Part shown: piece by piece, positions 1 to 8,825 of the stretch
Layout of the letters: the number at the start of each line of letters is the position of its first letter
How positions within the stretch are numbered: position 1 is the first letter of the stretch
From: Candidatus Ectomicrobium neotermitis
GTDB lineage: Bacteria > Elusimicrobiota > Endomicrobiia > Endomicrobiales > Endomicrobiaceae
Assembly: GCA_031283745.1 (NCBI GenBank)
Contig: JAITBH010000017.1
Span: 1-17,984 of the forward strand
Direction: 5' to 3'
DNA: 17,984 nt
Notes under the pieces: model-generated
What the model saw: only the letters and a program-made list of their open reading frames with translations
Database searches by the model: none
What the model was told of the DNA's origin: nothing
Position numbers and translations under genes: made by a program

Positions 1-1
1 T

Positions 2-1252
2 GTGACCTTAAATAAGGTTCTCTCAGCAAAAGAAGCATCATCGAAATTGGCACTTTTAGACTCTGATACAAAAAACAATATCTTGGCCGCCATCGCAGGG
101 GCAATTGAAAAGAACAAAGAAGAGATTTTGTTCCACAATGAAATAGATATGGAAGCGGCAAAGGAAGCAAAAGTTCCGCCCGCCCTGCTCGACAGGCTTT
201 TTTTAAGCGAGAGCCGCATAGACGATATGATCAAAAACATTGAGCAACTAATAAAAGCTGAGGACCCAATTGGTGCTGAAATTGAGAAGTTTAACCCCAC
301 CGTCAACAACATTTCCGTCAAAAAAATCAGAGTTCCATTAGGGGTAATAGCAGTGATTTATGAGGCTAGGCCGAATGTCAGCGTTGACACGGCGGTTTTG
401 TGCATAAAGTCAGGCAATGCTGTGATATTAAAAGGGGGATCTGAAGCGATGAACTCCAACAAAAACCTCATAAAAATCGTGGTAGACGCTGCCCAAGAAG
501 CAGGGCTGCCAAAGGGTGCTATACAATTTATAGATACGGCAGACAGAGCAGCCATCAAAGAACTGATTGCCCTTGACGGCTTGATAGACCTACTCATACC
601 ACGCGGCGGAGATGAGTTAGTTAAATATGTCCGCACAAATTCCATCATTCCCGTTTTGTCTCACGGGAAGGGGCTTTGCCATTTGTATATCGACAAAAGT
701 GCAGACATCAAAAAAGCAATAAAGATAGCCGTAAATTCCAAGTGTCAAAGGGCTGCTGTTTGCAATGCCGTCGAGACTTTGCTGGTTCACAAAGATGTCG
801 CAAAAGAATTTATACCTTTAATATGTAAGGAGTTTTGGCAAAACAATACTCTCATCAAAGGTGATGAGGCGGTGCAAATTTTGGCAGGGGATATTAAAAT
901 TCAAAAAGCTGAGGAGATTGACTGGCAAACCGAATATCACGACTTAATTATCTCAATCAAAGTCGTCAACTCTCTCCATGAAGCAATAGCCCACATCAAT
1001 AAGTATGGTTCAAAACATACAGATGCAATTGTTAGCGAAGATAAAGACGCAGCAAGTATTTTTTTGTCTGAGGTTGATTCGGCGGCAGTGATGATAAATG
1101 CTTCAACAAGATTGCATGACGGAGGGGTTTTTGGTTTTGGAGGAGAGATAGGAACCTCAACGCAAAAGTTTCACGCACGAGGCACGATGGGGGCAAAAGA
1201 ATTAACAACAACCAAATATATAGTCGTCGGAGATGGAGCAATAAAACAATAG
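2..1252 (+). CDS. proA: Gamma-glutamyl phosphate reductase (ProA)
   Basis: ProA reduces gamma-glutamyl phosphate to glutamate semialdehyde with NADPH, the second step of cytoplasmic proline synthesis. The 416 residues match the family's usual full length. Family motifs are clear: the VPLGVIAVIYEARPNVSVD stretch (about 111-129), SGNAVILKGGSEA (137-149), the catalytic cysteine in AVCNAVETL (Cys254), and the C-terminal GFGGEIGTSTQKFHARG segment (about 380-395). The start is taken as the GTG at base 2. Only one base precedes it, so its ribosome site cannot be seen and a start just outside the window is possible. It is followed after 15 nt by the MoxR gene with no terminator, so it probably heads the transcript or lies inside one that began further left. 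Confidence 0.96.
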   Translation: MTLNKVLSAKEASSKLALLDSDTKNNILAAIAGAIEKNKEEILFHNEIDMEAAKEAKVPPALLDRLFLSESRIDDMIKNIEQLIKAEDPIGAEIEKFNPTVNNISVKKIRVPLGVIAVIYEARPNVSVDTAVLCIKSGNAVILKGGSEAMNSNKNLIKIVVDAAQEAGLPKGAIQFIDTADRAAIKELIALDGLIDLLIPRGGDELVKYVRTNSIIPVLSHGKGLCHLYIDKSADIKKAIKIAVNSKCQRAAVCNAVETLLVHKDVAKEFIPLICKEFWQNNTLIKGDEAVQILAGDIKIQKAEEIDWQTEYHDLIISIKVVNSLHEAIAHINKYGSKHTDAIVSEDKDAASIFLSEVDSAAVMINASTRLHDGGVFGFGGEIGTSTQKFHARGTMGAKELTTTKYIVVGDGAIKQ

Positions 1253-1267
1253 TTTCGGAGGAATTAA

Positions 1268-2251
1268 ATGTTTGACATCAAAAAATTAAATGAAGAAATC
1301 AGTACACAAAGTATTTTTACCCAAAACTTACTCGGAGAAATTTCGAATGTTATCGTTGGGCAACAATATGTTTTAGAAAGAATGATTATCGGCTTGCTTG
1401 TAGATGGGCATATTTTGCTTGAGGGTTTGCCGGGTTTAGCAAAAACTTTAGCTGTAAAAACTCTCTCGCAATCCATAGAGGCGCAATATAAAAGGATACA
1501 GTTTACGCCGGATTTGCTGCCTGCCGATATTATCGGCACCTTAATCTATAACCCAAAAGATGGAAGCTTCAATGTTAGAAAGGGACCTGTCTTTACAAAC
1601 ATTGTTCTTGCCGACGAAATAAACCGTGCGCCAGCAAAAGTTCAAAGTGCTTTGCTTGAGGCTATGCAGGAAAAGCAGGTAACCATTGGCAACACAACTT
1701 ATAATCTCCCAAAACCTTTTTTGGTTATGGCGACGCAAAACCCGATAGAGCAAGAGGGGACTTATCCTCTCCCTGAGGCACAGGTGGATAGGTTTATGTT
1801 GAAGCTGAAAGTTTCTTATCCAAGCAAAGAAGAAGAAAAACTTATTCTTGAAAAAATGACGAAGGGATTAGTCGAGGTAAAAGCTGTTACAACACTTAAA
1901 GACATAGAAAAAGCCAAGAAACTCGTCTCCCAAATTTATGTAGACAACAAAGTGAAAAATTACATAATCGATTTGGTTTTTGCGTCGAGAAATCCGCAGC
2001 AATACGGGCTTAATAGCCTGAAAAATCTCATCGCTTATGGAGGGTCGCCGAGAGCCACAATCAATCTTGCTCTTGCAGCAAAAGCCTATGCTTTCTTGCA
2101 GGGTCGTGGATATGTAATTCCTGAGGACATCAAAACCATTGGGCGGGATGTTTTGAGGCACAGAATTTTGATCACCTATGAAGCAGAAGCGGATTCGATG
2201 ACCTCTGACGACATCATTGACAAGATTTTTAACGGAGTAGAAGTGCCTTAG
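1268..2251 (+). CDS. MoxR-family AAA+ ATPase
   Basis: This is a cytoplasmic AAA+ ATPase of the MoxR type, which works with vWA-domain partners in maturation or assembly of envelope or metal-dependent complexes. The 327 residues carry the family's altered Walker A, GLPGLAKT (53-60), Walker B IVLADE (112-117), the following INRAPAKVQSALLEAMQE segment, sensor-1 ATQN (155-158), the EGTYPLPEAQVDRF motif (163-176), and a C-terminal lid domain with SPRATINLALAAK. Start ATG 1268 has a strong GGAGG (1257-1261) 6 nt upstream. The DUF58 gene follows after 12 nt. The order MoxR, DUF58, membrane protein, BatA, BatB, BatC, BatD, BatE is the standard Bat arrangement, which supports the family call. The substrate is unknown. 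Confidence 0.95.
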   Translation: MFDIKKLNEEISTQSIFTQNLLGEISNVIVGQQYVLERMIIGLLVDGHILLEGLPGLAKTLAVKTLSQSIEAQYKRIQFTPDLLPADIIGTLIYNPKDGSFNVRKGPVFTNIVLADEINRAPAKVQSALLEAMQEKQVTIGNTTYNLPKPFLVMATQNPIEQEGTYPLPEAQVDRFMLKLKVSYPSKEEEKLILEKMTKGLVEVKAVTTLKDIEKAKKLVSQIYVDNKVKNYIIDLVFASRNPQQYGLNSLKNLIAYGGSPRATINLALAAKAYAFLQGRGYVIPEDIKTIGRDVLRHRILITYEAEADSMTSDDIIDKIFNGVEVP

Positions 2252-2263
2252 AGTGAGGGGAAA

Positions 2264-3145
2264 ATGGATAGAAAAGAATTAATAAAACATCAGATTGGAC
2301 AGTTGGAAATAAAATCAAAAAAGTTAGTAAACGAAATGTTTGCGGGGCAATATCAGAGCGTGTTCAAGGGTCAAGGAATAGAGTTTTCTGAGGTGAGGGA
2401 ATATCAGATTGGCGACGATTTTCGGAGCATAGATAGGAATGTCAGTGCAAGATATGGAAAACCCTACATAAAACTTTTTGCTGAGGAGAGAGAGCTGACA
2501 ATAATTTTCTTGATAGACCTTTCCGCCTCTCAACATTTTGCAGGAAAAGGAAAATTGAAATCTGAAATAGCTGCAGAGGTTGCCGCGATCTTGGCTTTTT
2601 CGGCACTTAAAAATAATGACAGAGCTGGTATGCTTTCTTTTACCGACAAAGTTGAAAAAATAATCCCGCCTCGCAAAGGTAAAAATAATATTTTGCGTAT
2701 CATCAATGAGATTTTGGACTATCGCCCCACTGGGACAAAAACTTCTATTTCAACAGCCTTAAAAGCCCTAAATGAAATTTGGCGGCGGAAAGCTGTTGTT
2801 TTTCTTATTTCGGATTTTGAGGACAATGGCTACAAAAAAGATCTCGCCGTCACCGCTAAGCGGCACGACTTAATTTGCATAAAAATAACCGACAAAATGG
2901 AAAGGGAAATTCCAGATGTCGGCTTAATTGAAATGATAGATCCTGAAACCCAGTCGAGAGTTCTCGTGGACTATTCTCTTTATGGCAAAAATTTCAACAA
3001 AGCTTCTATAGAGTTTGATGAGCAAACTTTGCTATCTCTAAAAAGAGCCAATGTCGATGTCATAAACTTAAACACTGAAGACTCTTATATCTTGCCGTTG
3101 ATACGATTCTTTAAGGATAGGGAAAGAAGGATAGCTTTAGGATAA
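2264..3145 (+). CDS. DUF58 domain protein (vWA-like, MoxR partner)
   Basis: DUF58 proteins are encoded next to MoxR ATPases and are thought to work with them; the biochemical role is not established. The 293-residue product has no signal peptide or obvious membrane segment and is probably cytosolic. Family hallmarks are GIEFSEVREYQIGDDFRSID (39-58), where the usual R-x-Y-x-x-G-D pattern is seen, and a vWA-like strand IIFLIDLSAS (80-89) with a MIDAS-type DxSxS (D85, S87, S89). The common W after the RxID motif is replaced (IDRN). The start ATG 2264 has a GAGG about 5 nt upstream. The neighbouring MoxR and Bat genes confirm the assignment. Confidence 0.93.
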   Translation: MDRKELIKHQIGQLEIKSKKLVNEMFAGQYQSVFKGQGIEFSEVREYQIGDDFRSIDRNVSARYGKPYIKLFAEERELTIIFLIDLSASQHFAGKGKLKSEIAAEVAAILAFSALKNNDRAGMLSFTDKVEKIIPPRKGKNNILRIINEILDYRPTGTKTSISTALKALNEIWRRKAVVFLISDFEDNGYKKDLAVTAKRHDLICIKITDKMEREIPDVGLIEMIDPETQSRVLVDYSLYGKNFNKASIEFDEQTLLSLKRANVDVINLNTEDSYILPLIRFFKDRERRIALG

Positions 3146-3148
3146 ACA

Positions 3149-4018
3149 ATGAAGAAAATTATTTTTACAGCTTTTTTTGTGTTGATGGCTTTTGCAACTT
3201 TTTCTTTTGCCCAAGAAAAAATTTCCACAACCTTTAACAAAACAAATGCCCTTGTCGGAGACATTATTGAGATGGTTGTAACTGTCGAACTCGAACAAGA
3301 GGCATATGTTTCCTCAAAGCAAAATCTTTCCTTTAACAATTTCGATATTCGCAACATAACGGTTAGACACTTATCGATTTCCCCAAACATTTTTGAACTT
3401 GTCTTAGAAATTGCTGCCTACAAAACTGGTGAACTTGCAATAGAACCTACCGTCGTTTTCTACATAAACTCCGACGGAACCAACAATTTATTTTTCACCC
3501 CGTATCAAACATTTTCCATCGTATCATCTATCAATGACAACAAGGCTCAAATAAGAGATCTAAAGCCGCCCAGAAAGCTCTCTATTGAGCCTTTTTATTT
3601 TGTGTTGATGATCTTGATTATTTTGATAATTGCCTCGCTTGCCTTCCTCATTTATAAAGACTTTTCTGAGCCAAAGAAAGTTGAAACTCCCGTCGACCCG
3701 CAGACAGCAGCCCTAAATTCTCTTAACGAGCTTTACCAAACAGATATGAAAAACATCGACAGTCGACTTTTCTACTACGTTATGTCTGGAATTTTGAGGG
3801 AATACATTTCCCTCAAATACAATTGTAATGCTATGGAAATGACAACGAGGGAGTTCTTTGAGTCGATAAAGAAAATTTTGCCGCACAATATTGATGAAAA
3901 AGAGGTCGCCAAATATCTGAAACTTTTTAACATTGTCCGCTATGCTGCTTTTGAGCCGGGCTATGAGGAAAATGAAAAGAGCTATGCCTTTACGAAAATG
4001 CTTTTGGAGACCTTATGA
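3149..4018 (+). CDS. Signal-peptide, single-pass membrane protein of the Bat operon (DUF4381-like)
   Basis: This 289-residue protein has an N-terminal signal peptide (cleavage likely after the FSFA near residue 21), an extracytoplasmic beta-rich domain (about 25-140), one membrane helix (about 148-169), and a cytoplasmic helical domain of about 110 residues (FYYVMSGILREYISLKY followed by MTTREFFESI). The layout and position between DUF58 and BatA match the DUF4381-type proteins found in MoxR/Bat operons. The N-terminal part also recalls a shortened BatD. Start ATG 3149 has an AGGA (3139-3142) 6 nt upstream. Its stop overlaps the batA start as ATGA, which suggests coupled translation. The function is unknown. 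It probably anchors or regulates the vWA proteins, which is inference. Confidence 0.8.
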   Translation: MKKIIFTAFFVLMAFATFSFAQEKISTTFNKTNALVGDIIEMVVTVELEQEAYVSSKQNLSFNNFDIRNITVRHLSISPNIFELVLEIAAYKTGELAIEPTVVFYINSDGTNNLFFTPYQTFSIVSSINDNKAQIRDLKPPRKLSIEPFYFVLMILIILIIASLAFLIYKDFSEPKKVETPVDPQTAALNSLNELYQTDMKNIDSRLFYYVMSGILREYISLKYNCNAMEMTTREFFESIKKILPHNIDEKEVAKYLKLFNIVRYAAFEPGYEENEKSYAFTKMLLETL

Positions 4019-5013
4019 GATTATCTAATCCGATATTTTTAATTGCCGGGCTTTTAATTTTATGTGCAGCTTTTTGGTATTTGCATTTTTATAAGAAATA
4101 TACCTACTCCCCTACCTTAAAATTCTCACGTCTTTGGCTTATCGGGGAGGCAAAAAACACTTGGAAAGCAACAGCACTAAAAACTCTGAAATGGTTGAGG
4201 CTTGCTGCTTTTCTTTTGCTGCTGATCGCACTTTCTCGTCCTCAAGTTGGGAAAGTTTTCGAGGTTTCAAATGACAGAGGTGTTGACATAATCATTGCCA
4301 TAGACACATCCTCAAGTATGCGTTCAATAGATTTTTTACCTAATCGGCTGGAGGCTGCTAAGAAGGTTTGTGAGGACTTCATCAGGGAGAGAAAATACGA
4401 CAGGATCGGGCTGGTTAATTTTGCAGGTCTGGCTTTCACTCAATCGCCGCTGACAACTGATAAGCAGTCATTGGCTGATTTTGTCAAAGGAATAAGCATA
4501 GGAGACACAGGGCTTGATGGAACTGCCATCGGCTCGGCGATAATTGCCTCAGTAAACAGGCTAAAAAACAGCACGGCAAAAAGTAAGGTGATTATTCTTT
4601 TGACAGATGGAAACAATAATATGGGCGAGGTTGACCCGATGACAGCCTCTCAGATTGCTGCGGAATATGACATCAAAATTTATGCGGTTGGAGTGGGCAG
4701 TGCTGAGGGCGGAATTTATATCGTAGACGATCCATTTTTTGGCAGGCGCGAGGTGAGAAATCCGCAGGATAGAATTAATGAGGACGCACTCAAGCAGATA
4801 GCATCAAATACGGGCGGACAGTATTTTAGAGCTTTGGATATGCGTTCTTTTGAAAATATTATGAAGCAAATTGACTCTCTTGAAAAAGACGACATCAAGG
4901 TGTCCCAATTTACAAACTACAATGAGGTTTATAAGCCCTTTGCACTCATAGCTTTCATCTTATTGCTTGCCATTGTCCTTCTTGAAAATACGATTTTAAG
5001 GAAACTACCGTGA
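4015..5013 (+). CDS. batA: BatA, membrane-anchored vWA protein
   Basis: BatA is a vWA-domain protein held in the inner membrane and thought to act with BatB and MoxR. The 332 residues show two N-terminal membrane helices (about 5-23 and 59-75), the SRPQVG linker typical of the family, a vWA domain with a complete MIDAS (D97, S99 and S101 in DTSSS, T170 in DGTAIG, D198 in LTDG), and a C-terminal helix (about 309-327). The start ATG overlaps the previous stop (ATGA, 4015-4018), and the last stop codon overlaps the GTG of batB (GTGA), so translation of the three genes is probably coupled. An intact MIDAS predicts divalent-metal-dependent ligand binding. BatA and BatB are paralogues, and the call follows gene order. 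Confidence 0.93.
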   Translation: MRLSNPIFLIAGLLILCAAFWYLHFYKKYTYSPTLKFSRLWLIGEAKNTWKATALKTLKWLRLAAFLLLLIALSRPQVGKVFEVSNDRGVDIIIAIDTSSSMRSIDFLPNRLEAAKKVCEDFIRERKYDRIGLVNFAGLAFTQSPLTTDKQSLADFVKGISIGDTGLDGTAIGSAIIASVNRLKNSTAKSKVIILLTDGNNNMGEVDPMTASQIAAEYDIKIYAVGVGSAEGGIYIVDDPFFGRREVRNPQDRINEDALKQIASNTGGQYFRALDMRSFENIMKQIDSLEKDDIKVSQFTNYNEVYKPFALIAFILLLAIVLLENTILRKLP

Positions 5014-5996
5014 TTTTTGCATCCAAAAACTATTTATTGTTGCTCTTATTTTTGCCGTTTCTAATTTTTGCTTTCGTATCCTTTTATCGAAGCAGGCGGC
5101 AGGCTTTGTCTAAATTTATAGACGACAAAAACTTAAATGTTCTGACCAATGCCGATAACACTGTATGGATTAAGAGATACATTTTTTTAACTTTGGGATT
5201 TTTCTTTTTGATTGTGGCTTTAGCCCGACCACAGTTTGGAGACAAGACCGAAGAAGTTGCTCAAGAGTCCGCAACAATAATCATCGCCCTTGATATTTCA
5301 AAAAGTATGCTCGCTCAAGATGTGTCGCCAAATCGGCTGGAGCGGGCAAAAATGACGATACAAAACATTATCGCCCAAAGTCCGGGAGATAAAATCGGGA
5401 TAATTGTTTTTTCGGGCATCGCTATGTGGCAGTGTCCGCTGACTTATGACTTTGAAGCGGTGAAAATGTTTCTGCAGGATATTTCCCCAGAGCAGCTGCC
5501 CATCGGTGGAACGCAGATAAGCGGAGCAATTGCTTTGGCAGCAGGAGCTTTTGAGGCTAACCCGTCAAAAGAAAAAACGCTCATCTTGATAAGCGACGGC
5601 GAGGATCACGATTCAAAAATAGTTGAAGCCCTAAAAAATGCCGAAGACAATGGCATCAAAATTATGTCCATTGGAATCGGAACACAAGTAGGCTCACCAA
5701 TCCCAGAAAACGGAAGCTATCTAAAAGACAATTTGGGGCGGATAGTTTTCACAAAGTTAAATTCCGCACTTTTAGAAAACGCCGCAAAGCAGACAGGCGG
5801 CCAATATTTTGAAATAGGTGCAGGCGCTAAAGACATTTCAAGCACTTTAATTCGGGCAATTAGCGATATCGAAAAAAATGAAAATGGAAAAACTGTTAGA
5901 AATTCAAAGGCTGACAGATTTCAAATATTTTTACTTTTGAGCGTGCTATCGTTTGCAGCATCGGTGCTGATAGCCCCATCGAGGAAAAGAAAATGA
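5010..5996 (+). CDS. batB: BatB, membrane-anchored vWA protein
   Basis: This second vWA protein of the operon is paralogous to the preceding one. The 328 residues have membrane helices at about 7-25 and 55-72, the LARPQFG linker, a vWA domain with MIDAS residues D95, S97 and S99 (DISKS), T168 (GGTQISGA) and D196 (ISDGEDHD), and a final membrane helix (about 304-321). The start is GTG at 5010 in a GTGA overlap with the batA stop, where coupling is a better explanation than a strong ribosome site. The 3' end overlaps the next gene by ATGA. In studied Bat systems the two vWA proteins form a membrane complex with the TPR protein, and the adjacent TPR gene is consistent with this. Confidence 0.93.
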   Translation: MIFASKNYLLLLLFLPFLIFAFVSFYRSRRQALSKFIDDKNLNVLTNADNTVWIKRYIFLTLGFFFLIVALARPQFGDKTEEVAQESATIIIALDISKSMLAQDVSPNRLERAKMTIQNIIAQSPGDKIGIIVFSGIAMWQCPLTYDFEAVKMFLQDISPEQLPIGGTQISGAIALAAGAFEANPSKEKTLILISDGEDHDSKIVEALKNAEDNGIKIMSIGIGTQVGSPIPENGSYLKDNLGRIVFTKLNSALLENAAKQTGGQYFEIGAGAKDISSTLIRAISDIEKNENGKTVRNSKADRFQIFLLLSVLSFAASVLIAPSRKRK

Positions 5997-7036
5997 GGAC
6001 ATCAATTAGAATAATACTTTTAATAATTTTGATAGCCGCTTTGGTTTGCGTTCTTTTAATTTCAGGCAAGAGCGTTGGGGCAAACAACAAAGGGGTTTCC
6101 GCTTACAATCAAGACCAATTTGATGAAGCAATCGACTTTTTTGCAAAAGCAGCTTATAGATCTCCTGAGGACATCGACATCCAAAACAATCTCGCCACTG
6201 CCAACTATAAAAGCGGGCAAAAAGAGAATGCGGGGGCAATTTATTCATCTGTATCAGACTCTCTTATTGCTTCAGACGAAAACAGATTTGAGGCATTGTT
6301 TGGGCTTGGGAATATAGCTTTTGAAAACAATGATTTTGACACAGCAGCTGACTTTTATAAGCAGGCGCTAAAAGTAGATCCAACCGATATGGACGCAAAA
6401 TATAATTTGGAAAAAACTTTGCAAGCTAAAGAGCAAAAACAAAATCAAGAAAACAAAAACCAGCAAAATCAGCAAAACGAAGATCAAAATCAAAAAGAGC
6501 AGGATCGCAAAAAACAAGAAGACCTAAAAAATCAAATGAATGAAAATGACAAAAAACAGCAGGAAAATGAGCAGAAAAGTAGAGAGGCTAAGCAAAAAGA
6601 ACATCAATTAAACAATGATCCTCAAAGCACGCCTCAAGAGAGAGAAAAAAATCAACAGGAAAGCGAGCAGCTCAAAAAAGAAAAGCAGGAACTTGATAAG
6701 CAGAGGCAGGATATAAACGAAGAGATCAAAAAAGAGATAAAAGCTCAAGAAGAAAAAGCAAGACAGAAACATCAGCAAATGCAACAGATCAAAGTGGAAC
6801 ACAAAGAAAATCAGCAACACCAAGCTTCGCAATCTCAAGATGATACGCAGGATAAAAAACAGCAAGACCAGCCTCTTCAAGACCTGCAAGAACAGCAATC
6901 AAACCCTGACAAAAAAGAAAATATGTCTGCCGAAACCTTGTTGAACTATTACAACCAAGCCGAGCAGAACTCAAACAATAAGCCAAAAAGAATAACCCAA
7001 GCACCTAATGTTGCTCGTCCATCAAAGGACTGGTAA
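5993..7036 (+). CDS. batC: BatC-type TPR protein with long Gln/Lys/Glu-rich segment
   Basis: This is the TPR partner of BatA/BatB, probably facing the periplasm. The 347 residues contain one N-terminal hydrophobic helix (7-24, membrane anchor or signal), TPR units at about 33-75 and 98-141 (for example LGNIAFENNDFDTAADFYKQ), then about 160 residues (146-305) made almost only of Q, K, E, N, D and R, likely extended or coiled coil. The C-terminal piece (310-347) begins MSAETLLNYYNQAE and ends RPSKDW; a terminal DW after a basic stretch is typical of BatC-like proteins, so the end is intact. The start overlaps batB by ATGA. The extended charged region is longer than the core family needs. Confidence 0.88.
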   Translation: MRTSIRIILLIILIAALVCVLLISGKSVGANNKGVSAYNQDQFDEAIDFFAKAAYRSPEDIDIQNNLATANYKSGQKENAGAIYSSVSDSLIASDENRFEALFGLGNIAFENNDFDTAADFYKQALKVDPTDMDAKYNLEKTLQAKEQKQNQENKNQQNQQNEDQNQKEQDRKKQEDLKNQMNENDKKQQENEQKSREAKQKEHQLNNDPQSTPQEREKNQQESEQLKKEKQELDKQRQDINEEIKKEIKAQEEKARQKHQQMQQIKVEHKENQQHQASQSQDDTQDKKQQDQPLQDLQEQQSNPDKKENMSAETLLNYYNQAEQNSNNKPKRITQAPNVARPSKDW

Positions 7037-7065
7037 TGAAATTTTATAAAGCGAAAAAAAAGTGA
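7036..7065 (+). other. Nine-codon leader ORF ending in an A AAA AAG slippery heptamer
   Basis: An ATG at 7036 (overlapping the batC stop as TAATG) has a good AAAGGA (7024-7029) 6 nt upstream and encodes MKFYKAKKK before TGA 7063-7065. The last codons are AAA AAA AAG TGA, so the heptamer A AAA AAG (7056-7062) sits in the correct phase for -1 slippage directly before the stop. A -1 shift there enters exactly the batD frame at GTG 7062. The GTG itself has no clear ribosome site. The arrangement could serve -1 frameshifting, transcript slippage on the A8 run, or termination-reinitiation at GTGA. It could also be a one-base length error in the A run. Confidence 0.5.
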
Positions 7066-8819
7066 AAAAGATACTGATTTTATTTTTAACCATTGTTACT
7101 GCAACCACAGTTTTTGCTGCCGATATTTCTTTTAACGCATCCGTAAACAATGCCTCAATTCCATTAAATGGATCTTTTGTTTACACGGTTACCATCAACG
7201 GAGACATAAACAATATACCCGATCCGCAGATAGGGGATTTATCCAACTTCAATGTGTTTTCGAGGGGAAAATCTCAAAGCATCAGCGTGATAAATGGAAG
7301 GGTCAGTGCAAATGTTTCTTACAACTATACCTTAGGTCCAAAGTCTATCGGACGCTGGACAATCCCGCCCGCAAAAATTGTTTACAACAACAAAACTTAT
7401 ACCACAGAAAGCATTGATATTGAGGTTGTTCCGTCTCAAAGTGTTCAAGGAGTTGCCCCGCAACAATCTCAATCTCCTCAACAAAACGTCCCTCAACGGC
7501 AAAGCCAAAACCCAAACATTTTTGTAAGAGCGTCGACTAATAAAAAAACTGTTTATGAAAACGAAAAGCTTGTCTATAAATTTTCTTTTTATACCAATGT
7601 AGATCTGGCATCAAACCCCGAATACATTCCTCCTGATTTTGGTGGATTTTGGAATGATGGCTCAGAGCCGACGAGCCGTTATGAAAACATCAAAGGAGTC
7701 CTCTATCTTGTCAACGAGATACACACAACTCTCTACCCGATAGCAGTTGGCAAAAAAACAATTTCGCCTGCTCAGTTGAGAGCATCTGTCATAAATTTGT
7801 CTATGCCTGACATCAGAAATATCAACAACCCCAACGATTTAATGCAGGCATTTTTTTCAATGTCGGGGCAAACGCAAAATCAAGAGAGAATTTTGCAAAC
7901 AAATCCAATACAGATAGAGGTTTTGCCTCTGCCTCAAGATGGCAGACCCAATGATTTTTATGGAGCTGTTGGAAAATTTAATATCACTGCTGCTGTAGAT
8001 AAAACCGATGTCCAAACCAATGAGCCGATAACACTTACAATCACGGTTAGCGGAGATGGAAATATGAAAAGTGTTACCCGTTTTGATGTTCCGGCAAACA
8101 ATGGAATGAGAAAATATGACACTCTTATGTCTGATGCAAAAGAGAACAAAAAAGTCTTTACAACTCTCATGACAGCACTTACTCCCGGAGAGAAAATTAT
8201 CCCTCCAATCAAGCTCTCTTTTTTCAATCCTTCTTCAAAAAAATATGAGACAGTCTCGACGACAGAAATACATTTGAACGCCAGCGGAGAGGCAGCCTAT
8301 GAACTTCAAGGCCCTCAAAGTAATCAGTTTGGGAATAGTCAGGATATAAGATATAATCAGCCTATCGTCGAGGCAAAAAATTGGAACGAAAATTACATAG
8401 AAAACCCATATTTTTACTTCATTTTTCTGCCATTCATTTTGTTGTTGTTAGGAGGACATATGTTCAGGTTATTTAAATTGTCAAAAGAGTCAAAAGGGTC
8501 GATTAACAAGGCTCAAAAACTGATCGAACAAGCTCATAAAGATTTCAAAAAAGGGATTTTAGGTGGGTTGTTTGATGTGGCTTATAAGGCATTGCTTGAA
8601 GCTATCGATTCAAAAACAGGCTCTTCGTCTACCTCTTTGACAGAAAAACAAATTCTCGAGAACTTAAAAACTCAAAACCTCCCTCCAGAAATAGTCACAA
8701 AACTTTCCGTCATTTTTGAACACATCAATTTCTATAAATTTGCATCTGTTCGTGCCGATGAAAAAACATTGAAAGAAATGTTGGACAATGTTCAAGAAAT
8801 AATTGACGACTTGAGCTGA
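7062..8819 (+). CDS. batD: BatD, extracytoplasmic beta-domain protein
   Basis: BatD-family proteins are secreted, membrane-tethered partners of the Bat vWA proteins. The 585-residue frame starts at GTG 7062 with a signal peptide (cut likely after TTVFA, near residue 19). It has a tandem beta-sandwich region starting SFNASVNNASIPLNGSFVYT, a Pro/Gln-rich spacer (about 128-148), a second beta-rich part (about 150-400), one membrane helix (about 449-468), and a cytoplasmic helical tail. Domain order and length fit BatD. The start is uncertain: GTG 7062 lacks a good ribosome site, while a well-served ATG at 7036 is out of frame by a -1 shift across an A8 run. Translation from there would add a short basic stretch before the hydrophobic core. 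Confidence 0.92.
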   Translation: MKKILILFLTIVTATTVFAADISFNASVNNASIPLNGSFVYTVTINGDINNIPDPQIGDLSNFNVFSRGKSQSISVINGRVSANVSYNYTLGPKSIGRWTIPPAKIVYNNKTYTTESIDIEVVPSQSVQGVAPQQSQSPQQNVPQRQSQNPNIFVRASTNKKTVYENEKLVYKFSFYTNVDLASNPEYIPPDFGGFWNDGSEPTSRYENIKGVLYLVNEIHTTLYPIAVGKKTISPAQLRASVINLSMPDIRNINNPNDLMQAFFSMSGQTQNQERILQTNPIQIEVLPLPQDGRPNDFYGAVGKFNITAAVDKTDVQTNEPITLTITVSGDGNMKSVTRFDVPANNGMRKYDTLMSDAKENKKVFTTLMTALTPGEKIIPPIKLSFFNPSSKKYETVSTTEIHLNASGEAAYELQGPQSNQFGNSQDIRYNQPIVEAKNWNENYIENPYFYFIFLPFILLLLGGHMFRLFKLSKESKGSINKAQKLIEQAHKDFKKGILGGLFDVAYKALLEAIDSKTGSSSTSLTEKQILENLKTQNLPPEIVTKLSVIFEHINFYKFASVRADEKTLKEMLDNVQEIIDDLS

Positions 8820-8825
8820 TTTGAT

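Noticed and set aside
6608..6898. Leu/Phe-rich minus-strand frame that looks like a membrane protein
   Set aside because: It is the antisense of the Gln/Lys/Glu-rich segment of batC, with no ribosome site.
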